A stretch of DNA of 64,000 bases, taken from the NCBI RefSeq assembly GCF_017368475.1, contig NZ_JAFNJE010000009.1, forward strand, positions 1 through 64,000, given 5' to 3'. The notes beneath the pieces were generated by a model that was not told the origin of the DNA, made no database searches, and saw nothing but the letters and a program-made list of their open reading frames with translations. The position numbers were made by a program, and so were the translations under genes. Shown piece by piece: positions 47,197-55,332 of the stretch. Within the stretch, counting starts at the first letter, position 1, and each line of letters starts with the position of its first letter. The stretch is from Alteromonas sp. 5E99-2. Lineage in GTDB: Bacteria > Pseudomonadota > Gammaproteobacteria > Enterobacterales > Alteromonadaceae.

Positions 47197-48570
47197 TTAC
47201 TTAAGATTAAACAGAGGTAATAATAACTCGTCTAAGTTATTGACTGACTTTTGCTTTACTAATCGATTACAACCATTGAATATCGCCTTTCGGGCGTCTG
47301 TATCTAGTAATTCAAGCTGTTTTTGAAAATCAAAAGTGGATTGGGTTAACATTCTTCTATCAGCATGATTCAAATTAATTATTTGCTGATAAAGGTGAAG
47401 GAAGCGGCCGATGACTACAAAAGGAAAGTTTCGATTCGTGATCGGGCCAATCTTGGCTTGAAAGCCACCTAAGGGCAAACCTTTTATACGAGCGTTCAGT
47501 AGTGAATTGGCCCCTATCCAAGCCCCTGTTGCGCCAATTAAACCACCGCCAATCGTTCCCATCATTAAACTGGAGCCTGCGATAGCCGCATCTAGCATAG
47601 CACCACTTGCTGCTCCTGCAATTGTAGAAGCTGAAACAAGCTGTTTTTTATTGAGTCCCCATGCATACCACTCTTCACAATCAAATAAGTCAGGTGGAAG
47701 GTCTAGATCTTTAAGAGAAAATGCTGTTTTACTGTGGCAATATAAAGCTAGCAATTCTTCTATTGCATTATGTTCTCGTGTTTTCATCCATTGCGTGTAA
47801 TTTTTCATCACAACGGGCTTTAGTTTGGTCGCTTGTGTTTTTGTTACTGCTTTTTGATGAGTTTGATGTGCACACAAATCTTCCAACAAATGAGCTAATA
47901 TAGTAATACTTTCGCTTTTCTGCGAATGCCTTTTATTGACTAAGCCATCAGTAATGCGGTTCAGTGAATCTGCCCACTGCGGATTTAAATAAACAAATGT
48001 TTTGAGTAGTTCTATTTGTTTATCAAAGTCAGCGTTGAATGGATTAAACAAGCGGACAGATTTGAAATACTGAGCCAAAGCACTGCTCCATTCATCAACA
48101 AATTGGCCATTTTCGATTGGGTTGATTAACGCCATTGAAGGCTGACCTGTCCAGCGAAGTATTTCCATTTCCGATTCGTATTCCACACCATAAGGCCTTG
48201 AACCGTCAACGACATAAAGAATGGCGGCACCGTTAACTATAGGCGTGAGTAATTCGACTTCGTCTCTAAACTCTTCTTGGCACTGAGGAGAAGAAATAAA
48301 TTCGTAAAGTGTTTTAGCCCGTTCACTGGCATTTTGGCAGTGCTCATTTAACCACTTAAGTACACGAGTAGGGCGTTGAAAACCGGGAGTATCAATAAGT
48401 TCGTAGTAACCTGAATGTGTTTCGACTGTATATGTTGTCGCATGTTCAGTTGTGCCGCTTCGGTTAGATATTGCAATGGATTGGTCGTGAGACAGAGTTG
48501 AAACAATTGAAGACTTCCCTTTATTCGGGTGGCCTACAACAGCAAACTGAGGGTGCGTATTTGTCTTCAT
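47197..48570 (-). CDS. DUF3482 GTPase
   Basis: 457 residues from the Met at 48570, which lies 8 bases after the upstream gene's stop. A farther in-frame ATG at 48648 would overlap that gene by 70 bases and add 26 residues unlike a GTPase N-terminus. The Era-like GTPase domain has P-loop GHPNKGKSS, the switch region RSGTTEH and LIDTPG. The DUF3482 part has a Gly/Ala-rich helical segment (AGAASGAMLDAAIAGSSLMM and onward) that may touch membrane. It is paired with DUF2868, its usual partner; function unknown. Confidence 0.85.
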   Translation of the reverse strand: MKTNTHPQFAVVGHPNKGKSSIVSTLSHDQSIAISNRSGTTEHATTYTVETHSGYYELIDTPGFQRPTRVLKWLNEHCQNASERAKTLYEFISSPQCQEEFRDEVELLTPIVNGAAILYVVDGSRPYGVEYESEMEILRWTGQPSMALINPIENGQFVDEWSSALAQYFKSVRLFNPFNADFDKQIELLKTFVYLNPQWADSLNRITDGLVNKRHSQKSESITILAHLLEDLCAHQTHQKAVTKTQATKLKPVVMKNYTQWMKTREHNAIEELLALYCHSKTAFSLKDLDLPPDLFDCEEWYAWGLNKKQLVSASTIAGAASGAMLDAAIAGSSLMMGTIGGGLIGATGAWIGANSLLNARIKGLPLGGFQAKIGPITNRNFPFVVIGRFLHLYQQIINLNHADRRMLTQSTFDFQKQLELLDTDARKAIFNGCNRLVKQKSVNNLDELLLPLFNLK

Positions 48571-48578
48571 ATAGTATT

Positions 48579-49685
48579 TTAACTCTTCAGCCAGCTTGGG
48601 GGTTGATACAGCGACCAGTTTGGGTGTTCGTTGGTAAATCGAATCCATTCTTGTAAATGAGCTCTTGATGGGGGAGATGGAGTATTTTCATGGATATCAA
48701 TGGGAAATATAAAACCGCTGCCCAGTGTGAGAAAGTCGCTTAATTCACCTAATGGTGGTTCCCATGATTTAGTAATGACAAGTACATTTCCTTCTTTATA
48801 TTCTCTTATTAATTCGGTTTGAGGCTCTACAATTGTGCCGGTTAGCAGAACTTTTGCATTGGAAGGAATAACAAGTTCGATTGAGTTCAGGTTTGCCCAA
48901 TTGATTATACCAATATTGGGAGGTAACGATGAGCAAATGGCACTTTTGGGCTTTTCGTTTTTTGTACCTTCGCCGAATTTAGCATGGGTTTTAGTGCTAG
49001 ATGAATCTTTTTGATATTTTACTTCTTTTGTTAAAAGAAGATAACCCGCAAGTAACATAGTTAGACGTATTAATACACCGTAAACCAACTGGGTTAACAG
49101 GATAAATTTCCACCATGAACCATAAATTAGCGTGTTTTCATAATAAGTATCTAGTCGGCTGTCTTGGGTTAATTGTACCAATTTTAATGAGGGTTGTGCG
49201 TCGAGGTATAGCCACCAAGGAATAGCAATATAGCTGAGTAGGGCATGAAAATTGTTGTCGCTAATGATAGTACTTCGCCAGACAAAATTAACGTCAGTGA
49301 TAACTAGCATAAGTAAAAAAACACTCATACCTCCTAGCGTGTAAAAAAGCGCAACTCCTTGAGTTTGATAAAAAAACCATGTCCCACTTACTGTTTGTTG
49401 ATGCATTTGACGTATATGAGTATGAAATGACGCTGGCCAAAAAGGCAATAGGGTGAATACGTTAGCGATATTGGAATTACTCTTTAAGCTTAACGAGATT
49501 GCTGAATAGAGAGCTCCGGCAACAGGTACCAACCAAAATATGAACAATAAGTATAATAAATTTACTCTACCGAAGTTATCGCCGCTCATTACCGTAAAAC
49601 TGCACATGGCACCCGTAATAAAACCAAGTACTAAAAAAGGTTTAGATAACACTGTGATTTTTTTAGACGCAAAGAAAGACACCAA
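48579..49685 (-). CDS. DUF2868 membrane protein
   Basis: 368 residues with four membrane helices in the first ~225 residues and a cytoplasmic C-terminal domain. The start appears to be TTG at 49685 with AAGG six bases upstream. The frame is open for a further ~27 codons to a TAG but contains no ATG, so the true N-terminus is uncertain and short compared with what I recall of the family. It is encoded directly before the DUF3482 GTPase and probably anchors or regulates it. Confidence 0.75.
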   Translation of the reverse strand: MVSFFASKKITVLSKPFLVLGFITGAMCSFTVMSGDNFGRVNLLYLLFIFWLVPVAGALYSAISLSLKSNSNIANVFTLLPFWPASFHTHIRQMHQQTVSGTWFFYQTQGVALFYTLGGMSVFLLMLVITDVNFVWRSTIISDNNFHALLSYIAIPWWLYLDAQPSLKLVQLTQDSRLDTYYENTLIYGSWWKFILLTQLVYGVLIRLTMLLAGYLLLTKEVKYQKDSSSTKTHAKFGEGTKNEKPKSAICSSLPPNIGIINWANLNSIELVIPSNAKVLLTGTIVEPQTELIREYKEGNVLVITKSWEPPLGELSDFLTLGSGFIFPIDIHENTPSPPSRAHLQEWIRFTNEHPNWSLYQPPSWLKS

Positions 49686-50236
49686 TAAACCTTGAACTAA
49701 TGAAAAATAGATAATTAATGGTGGAGTGTAACAAAGATTGCGTTTTTCACGATGCTAATATTGTTATCGAATATGAATGATACCGTTAAACATGTATTCA
49801 ATGTTCGTTTTTTGTTCAATTGATTTTATCAGTTAGTATAAAAATACAACTTTTACAAGAATACAGGTTAATTTTTTATTTTAACGTTTTGTCAGGTTTT
49901 TTTACGATATTGGGAATGTTGTAAATAGTAAATATACAGCTTTATAGGTAAGAGTAATCAGAGTTTCAACTTATAAAATCAAATTGAGTAGTGTCTATTT
50001 TTTTTACAAAATAACATTACTTTTCCTTTGAGTAAGGTTATCTAAATCAGCCATTTGGTTTGCTTATTTGACGTATTCTTACTGCCACATTACTGTCACA
50101 AAAGTGACATATTTGACGGGTAGCGTCACTTCATCCACCTGAACTTTTGTTCAGTAGATATAACAATAAAAAACAAAAATTAAGTGGCATTTGATTAGGT
50201 TTTAAATGAGCACATAAACAATGGTAGGAGAACGAT
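49686..50236. other. 551-base intergenic regulatory region
   Basis: Strongly AT-rich and divergent between the DUF2868 gene and the nuclease gene. It contains the PhoB-like repeats at 50082-50110 and T-rich tracts at 49800-50000. No coding frame with a ribosome site and no RNA gene was recognised. The length fits control of a regulated exported enzyme. Confidence 0.55.
50082..50110 (+). promoter_or_regulatory. Putative PhoB box upstream of the nuclease gene
   Basis: Three 7-base units repeat every 11 bases: CTGCCAC (50082), CTGTCAC (50093) and GTGACAT (50104), separated by ATTA and AAAA. The PhoB consensus is two CTGTCAT/C units separated by four A/T bases. The first two units match 6/7 and 7/7. 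The second and third also form the palindrome TGTCAC-AAAA-GTGACA, so another dimeric regulator is the alternative. Confidence 0.5.
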
Positions 50237-53200
50237 ATGTTTAAACCTGTTTTATCTGTGTTGGCACTTGCAGTATCTGCATCGGCGGCCGCACAAACAA
50301 CAAACGACCTTGTGATCACTGGCGTCATTGACGCAGGGTTATCAGGTGGAACACCTAAAGCGGTCGAGTTATATGTCGCAAATGATATTGCCGATTTAAG
50401 CCGATGTGGCATAGGTGCAGCCAATAATGGTGGTGGAACAGACGGACAGGAGTTTACTTTTCCTAATGTAACTGCTTCTGCTGGGGACTACATATATATT
50501 GCTTCGGAAACAGTTCAATATACTGCTTTCTTTGGTGAAGCGCCGGATTATATATCCAGTGCCGCTAACGTTAATGGTGACGATGCCATTGAGTTATTCT
50601 GTGACGGAGCTGTAGTTGATGTGTTTGGCGACGTAAATACAGATGGAACTGGACAACCATGGGAGTATTTAGATGGTTGGGCATATCGGAATGCGAACAC
50701 TGGGCCAGATGGCGCTGTGTTTACTGTTGGCAATTGGACCTTTAGTGGTATTAATGCCTTAGATGGTCAAACAACTAACGCTACTGCATCAACGCCATTT
50801 CCTAAAGCGTCATTTGACGGCTCTCAAGACAATGATGTTGTTGATACAGCACCGCTAGTTTTCAGCACGTCACCCGCTGATGGTACAACAGGCGTATCAG
50901 TGGATAGCAGTATTACTGTTAATTTTAGTGAAGCCGTTTCTGTTGCTACGTGGAACGCACTAAGTTGTGACGTAAGTGGCGATATTGCTTTAACTGACAG
51001 CACAGATAATGATATAGAGTACGTTCTTACACCGAGTTTAAATTTAATTGAAGGTGAAACATGTTCACTAACAATTTCAGCAGATGACGTGTCTGATTTA
51101 GATGGCACCGAAACGAACAATTTAGCAGCAGACTTCACATTTAGCTTTACAGCAGCCGAAGAAATTGTAGATACAGGTAATTTGCCAGAGCAAGGCGACT
51201 TGGTATTAACGGGTATCGTTGACGGTTCACTTTCTGGTGGCTTGCCAAAAGCAATAGAAATTTTTGTTGTAAATGATATTGATAACCTTAGCCTGTGCGG
51301 AGTTGGTTCTGCTAATAATGGCGGCGGCTCGGGTGGGCAAGAATTGACATTCGATGCAGTGTCAGCTTCTGCTGGTTCATACATTTACATTGCAACAGAA
51401 GAAGTTCAGTTTACTGAGTTTTTCGGTTTCACTCCTCAATATACCAGCACAACTGCTGCAGGAATCAATGGCGATGATGCGGTAGAGCTTTTCTGTAATG
51501 GCGAAGTGGTTGATGTCTTTGGCGATATTAATGTCGACGGTACAGGTGAACCTTGGGACTATCAAGATGGTTGGGCTGCTCGTGTTGCTGGTACTGGCCC
51601 AGATGGTGAAACTTTTGTATTAGACAGCTGGACTTTTAGCGGAACTGATGCGCTAGATGGCGTTACAACCAATGCTACTGCTTCGAACCCTTTCCCAATT
51701 GCAAGTTACTTTGTTCCAGAACAGCTAGTTATCTCCGGTGTATTTGATGGGCCTTTATCTGGTGGCTTGCCAAAAGCAATTGAAATTTATGCGGTATCAA
51801 ATATCGAAGATTTGTCTATCTTCGGTCTTGGTGTAGCGAATAACGGTGGTGGCTCTGATGGTTTAGAGTATAACTTCCCTGCTGAATCGGCGAGTGCTGG
51901 AGAGTATATTTATATCTCAACAGGTGTTGAAGATTTCAATACTTACTTTGGTTTTGAACCTGATTTCACAAATAATATTGCCAATATTAATGGTGATGAC
52001 GCAATTGAGTTATATAAAGACGGTGAAGTAGCAGATACCTTTGGTGACGTTTTACTCGACGGTACAGGTGAGCCATGGGAATACTTAGATGGTTGGGCGT
52101 ATCGCGACAGTGGCACAGGACCAGACGGCGGAAGTTTTGTTTTAGACAGCTGGTCATTCAGTGGTGCAAATGCCATCGATGGCGACACATCAAATTCAAC
52201 TTCAAGCACTCCATTCCCGATCGCTCAGTTTTCTACCAGCGGAAATAACAATGGTGGAGATAATGGTGATGACGGAGACGACGGTGTTGTTGTCGTTGAC
52301 CCAGGTACTGAAGTTAAAATTAGCGACGTACAGGGGTCAGGTCCAGCGAGTCCATTGTTAAACCAAGTTGTTATTGTTGAAGGTATCGTTGTTGGCGATT
52401 ACCAAAATGGTGAAGCCGGTTCAAATGGCGACTATGACGGTTTCTATATTCAAGAAGAAAGCGTTGATTTTGATGAAAACCCACTGACCTCTGAAGGTAT
52501 TTTTGTTTTCGACGGAACGGGCGACATTGTTGACGTACAAGTTGGTGACAAAGTACAAGTTACAGGTACCGTTGCTGAATTCTTTGAAGAAACTCAAATT
52601 AGTGCAGTAACCAGTGTTACGGTAACAGCGACAAATAGCCTTGGTGAAACCGAAAGAACATCAATTACTTTACCTACTGAAGACGTTATTGCCTCTGGCA
52701 GTGGTGATTTCGTTCCTGATTTAGAGCGCTATGAAGGTATGTGGGTGCAATTTGCACAATCACTTACGGTTACTGAAGTGTTTTCATTAGACCGTTTCGG
52801 AGAGTTAGTGCTGACTGAAGGCGGGCGATTGTTCCAGTTTACGCAAACTAACCGACCTGATGAAGCCGGTTACAATGCGTATTTAGAAGACATTGGAAGC
52901 CGCAGCATCACCCTAGACGATGGCTTAACTGTACAAAACCCAGCTGATATTCGTTATCCAGCACCAGGTTTGAGCACGTCTAACTATGTACGTATTGGTG
53001 ATGAAACCACTAACATTGAAGGTGTGTTGCGTTATTCTTTTGATGTATACCGCTTAGTACCTGCAGATGTAGAGCCTGTGTTTACGCAGTTTGCTCGACC
53101 AGAGCGTCCTGATGTAGGTGGAACGCTATCGGTTGCTAGCTTTAACGTATTGAACTTCTTCAACACTTTAGATGAAGGTAGTAATACCTGCTTCATCGGT

Positions 53201-54334
53201 GGTGGAACAGGTGAATGTCGTGGGGCTGATAACCAAGTTGAATTCGACAGACAGCTTGAAAAATTGGTATCGGCTTTTGTTGAGTTAGATGCGGATATTA
53301 TTGGCTTAATTGAAATAGAAAACGACATCGTTGAAGGTGAAAACAGTTCTGTTGCAGAGCTAGTTTCAGCAATAAATGCCGACCCTCGTGACCGCAGCTG
53401 TGCACAGTTCGATTACGTAGACCCAGGTGTTCGCGTAGGGACTGACGCCATTGCAGTTGGCTTTATGTACTGTGCAGACACAGTTGAAATCATGAATGGT
53501 GATGCCATGGCTATCTTAGACGATAGTAACTTGGCTGAGTTAGGTTTAAGCGAGCTAGATCCTTTATTTAGCGGTGGCGGCTCTAACCGTGCAGCACTGG
53601 CTACAACCTTTACTGAAATAGCGTCAGGTGAATCACTTACTGTTGCTGTTAATCACTTTAAATCAAAAGGTTCTGGCTGTGGCGCAGGTGATGACGATAC
53701 GACAACGGGACAAGGTAATTGTAACCTTACACGTGTTCAAGCATCGACAGCCTTGCATACATGGTTAGCAACGGATCCTACTGGTTCAAACGATGACGAC
53801 TTCTTAATCATTGGTGACTTAAACGCCTATGCACAAGAAGACCCACTTGTTGAATTAGAAGAAAATGGTTTTACCAATGTCATTACTGACCCTGAAGCCT
53901 ATTCATTTGTGTTTGACGGTCAGTCAGGTAACTTAGATCATGGCCTAGCCAGTGATTCATTACTTGAGCAAATTACCGGTGCTGAAGATTGGCATATCAA
54001 CTCAGATGAAGCCATTGGCCTTGATTACAATACTGATTTTGGTGAAGAGGCGCGTTTACGCATCTTTGATGGCGAAGTGCCTTTCCGTTCATCGGATCAC
54101 GACCCATTAATCATCGGCTTTGCACTAACGTCGGATAACGGCGACGTTGATGTGCTTGGTGATTTTGATGGTGATGGTGACGTTGATATCCTTGATATTC
54201 AAGGCATGTTCTCAGCGATAAGCCAAGGTGTTGAGTTAGATAGCTCGTTTGACTTAAACCAAGATGGTTCGATTAATATATTTGATGTTTTTGTTTTGTA
54301 TAACCTGTGCTCACGCACAGGGTGTGCAGCGTAG
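50237..54334 (+). CDS. Secreted ExeM/NucH-type endonuclease with three LTD domains and C-terminal dockerin
   Basis: 1365 residues, start with a GGAG site. Signal peptide 1-20; LTD domains at about 21-193, 319-488 and 495-662; an Ig-like Big_5-type domain at about 203-305; an acidic Gly/Asp linker near 670-690; an OB-like region at about 690-850. The endonuclease/exonuclease/phosphatase domain is at about 960-1300 (LSVASFNVLNFF, LIEIEND, NHFKSKG, GDLNAY, SSDHDP). The C-terminus has two dockerin-type calcium loops, DFDGDGDVDILD (1309-1320) and DLNQDGSINIFD (1339-1350). Relatives degrade extracellular DNA. It has no sorting tail of its own; the next gene encodes a cohesin-like anchor. Confidence 0.92.
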   Translation: MFKPVLSVLALAVSASAAAQTTNDLVITGVIDAGLSGGTPKAVELYVANDIADLSRCGIGAANNGGGTDGQEFTFPNVTASAGDYIYIASETVQYTAFFGEAPDYISSAANVNGDDAIELFCDGAVVDVFGDVNTDGTGQPWEYLDGWAYRNANTGPDGAVFTVGNWTFSGINALDGQTTNATASTPFPKASFDGSQDNDVVDTAPLVFSTSPADGTTGVSVDSSITVNFSEAVSVATWNALSCDVSGDIALTDSTDNDIEYVLTPSLNLIEGETCSLTISADDVSDLDGTETNNLAADFTFSFTAAEEIVDTGNLPEQGDLVLTGIVDGSLSGGLPKAIEIFVVNDIDNLSLCGVGSANNGGGSGGQELTFDAVSASAGSYIYIATEEVQFTEFFGFTPQYTSTTAAGINGDDAVELFCNGEVVDVFGDINVDGTGEPWDYQDGWAARVAGTGPDGETFVLDSWTFSGTDALDGVTTNATASNPFPIASYFVPEQLVISGVFDGPLSGGLPKAIEIYAVSNIEDLSIFGLGVANNGGGSDGLEYNFPAESASAGEYIYISTGVEDFNTYFGFEPDFTNNIANINGDDAIELYKDGEVADTFGDVLLDGTGEPWEYLDGWAYRDSGTGPDGGSFVLDSWSFSGANAIDGDTSNSTSSTPFPIAQFSTSGNNNGGDNGDDGDDGVVVVDPGTEVKISDVQGSGPASPLLNQVVIVEGIVVGDYQNGEAGSNGDYDGFYIQEESVDFDENPLTSEGIFVFDGTGDIVDVQVGDKVQVTGTVAEFFEETQISAVTSVTVTATNSLGETERTSITLPTEDVIASGSGDFVPDLERYEGMWVQFAQSLTVTEVFSLDRFGELVLTEGGRLFQFTQTNRPDEAGYNAYLEDIGSRSITLDDGLTVQNPADIRYPAPGLSTSNYVRIGDETTNIEGVLRYSFDVYRLVPADVEPVFTQFARPERPDVGGTLSVASFNVLNFFNTLDEGSNTCFIGGGTGECRGADNQVEFDRQLEKLVSAFVELDADIIGLIEIENDIVEGENSSVAELVSAINADPRDRSCAQFDYVDPGVRVGTDAIAVGFMYCADTVEIMNGDAMAILDDSNLAELGLSELDPLFSGGGSNRAALATTFTEIASGESLTVAVNHFKSKGSGCGAGDDDTTTGQGNCNLTRVQASTALHTWLATDPTGSNDDDFLIIGDLNAYAQEDPLVELEENGFTNVITDPEAYSFVFDGQSGNLDHGLASDSLLEQITGAEDWHINSDEAIGLDYNTDFGEEARLRIFDGEVPFRSSDHDPLIIGFALTSDNGDVDVLGDFDGDGDVDILDIQGMFSAISQGVELDSSFDLNQDGSINIFDVFVLYNLCSRTGCAA

Positions 54335-54359
54335 TTTTAGTGAAATTAGGATAAATAAA

Positions 54360-54908
54360 ATGAAAAAATTATTAGCAATGTGTGCCTTTTTAGCGTGTTT
54401 TAACGCAAATGCAGGTTTAATTGAAGTGTCTACCTCAGACAGTGTTGTTGAAGTTGGCGATACCTTAACCGTGACGTTAACAGGAAGCGGCTTTACTAGT
54501 GTAAATTCGTTAAGTTTGATGTTTGATTTTGACACGAGCGCGTTTTCGTTTGACGCGAGTTCTTTAACTTTGAATACAATCCTAACAGGATTTTCTGCTC
54601 CTGTATTATTGCCGGGCATAGATGTAGCAAGCGGCATTAGCCTTGGGTTTTTATCAGTATTTGCTCCGTTAACTGATTTTGAGTTTAGTTTTGATTTGTC
54701 TGTTGATGCATTAGGCGAGGGCAATTTAGGCTTAAGTTCTGTGACCGCAGGCTTCCAGGCTCTTACTGGGGGGTTACCAATACTTGAGGATGCAATTACT
54801 GTCGGGGCAAGTGTTGAATTTGCTAGCACCACAGCGGTATCTACACCAGCAACGTTTGCTTTGTTCGGTGTTTTAGGATTATTTGTAATGATGCGCCGTA
54901 AAGCCTAG
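54360..54908 (+). CDS. Cohesin-like protein with PEP-CTERM-like sorting tail
   Basis: 182 residues from the ATG at 54360 (TAGGA site). A signal peptide (about 1-18, ending NANA) precedes an all-beta domain of about 135 residues with cohesin-like features. These include VEVGDTLTVTLTGSGFTSV near the start, LSLMFDFDTSAFSF for the dockerin-facing strands, and FEFSFDLSVDALGEGNLGLS. The tail (about 160-182) has Ser-Thr-Pro, a hydrophobic helix and MMRRKA, like PEP-CTERM signals with STP in place of PEP. It is 25 bases after the dockerin-bearing nuclease gene and before a strong terminator. The cohesin call is by pattern and context. Confidence 0.72.
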   Translation: MKKLLAMCAFLACFNANAGLIEVSTSDSVVEVGDTLTVTLTGSGFTSVNSLSLMFDFDTSAFSFDASSLTLNTILTGFSAPVLLPGIDVASGISLGFLSVFAPLTDFEFSFDLSVDALGEGNLGLSSVTAGFQALTGGLPILEDAITVGASVEFASTTAVSTPATFALFGVLGLFVMMRRKA

Positions 54909-54952
54909 TTAATAAATAAATGTTAACCCTAGGGTATTTATTAGGGGAACAG

Positions 54953-54983
54953 TAAAAAGCGGCCTTCTTAGGCCGCTTTTTTT
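54953..54983 (+). terminator. Rho-independent terminator of the nuclease-cohesin operon
   Basis: AAAAAGCGGCCT and AGGCCGCTTTTTTT form a perfect stem around TTCT with a T-run. Confidence 0.92.
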
Positions 54984-54990
54984 ATGTATT

Positions 54991-55189
54991 TAACTTGAAC
55001 CCTGTTTAAGGAATGGTGCAAGTGTTTGTTTTAAAATGCTAATTTCAATCTTGATACTCGGTGCTGTTAGAATTGTGAAGTACAAGGCGTAAAAGTCATG
55101 TAATAGTGATTCTATTACTGGCTTTTACAACGCAGCAATTCGCAATTCTGGCAGTATTGAGCGCCGTTTCTTAAACAGGGTTCAGGTTA
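54991..55189. repeat. 199-base nested palindromic element with 19-base ends (MITE-like)
   Basis: The ends TAACTTGAACCCTGTTTAA (54991-55009) and its complement at 55171-55189 differ at one base. Inside, AGAATTGTGAA (55069-55079) pairs with 55139-55149, and GTAAAAG (55089-55095) with CTTTTAC (55122-55128), the latter continuing to a GTAATAG/CTATTAC stem. No reading frame is present. It lies just after a terminator, a common site for such elements. Confidence 0.75.
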
Positions 55190-55267
55190 TTTAAAAAAGA
55201 CCGCTTGCTTAATTCTCTAGTTGTTGTTACAAAGTCAACCCTAATTAGCTATGAAATAATTTTCCAG

Positions 55268-55285
55268 TGTAAATATAAGTGTACA
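55268..55285. promoter_or_regulatory. TyrR box upstream of aroF
   Basis: TGTAAATATAAGTGTACA fits the TyrR consensus TGTAAA-N6-TTTACA with one mismatch, 48 bases before the aroF start. In E. coli, TyrR with tyrosine represses aroF-tyrA, the same gene pair as here. Confidence 0.7.
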
Positions 55286-55332
55286 CTGTAATTGCCAGTA
55301 GTAGTAAAACCCGAATTTTAAGAGCAATATAG

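Noticed and set aside
50824-51384. 186-codon minus-strand frame inside the nuclease gene
   Set aside because: It is a shadow of the repetitive plus-strand LTD/Ig coding region, which has clear domains and signal peptide.
54311-54832. 173-codon minus-strand frame over the cohesin-like gene
   Set aside because: Antisense shadow; the plus frame has a signal peptide, ribosome site and sorting tail.
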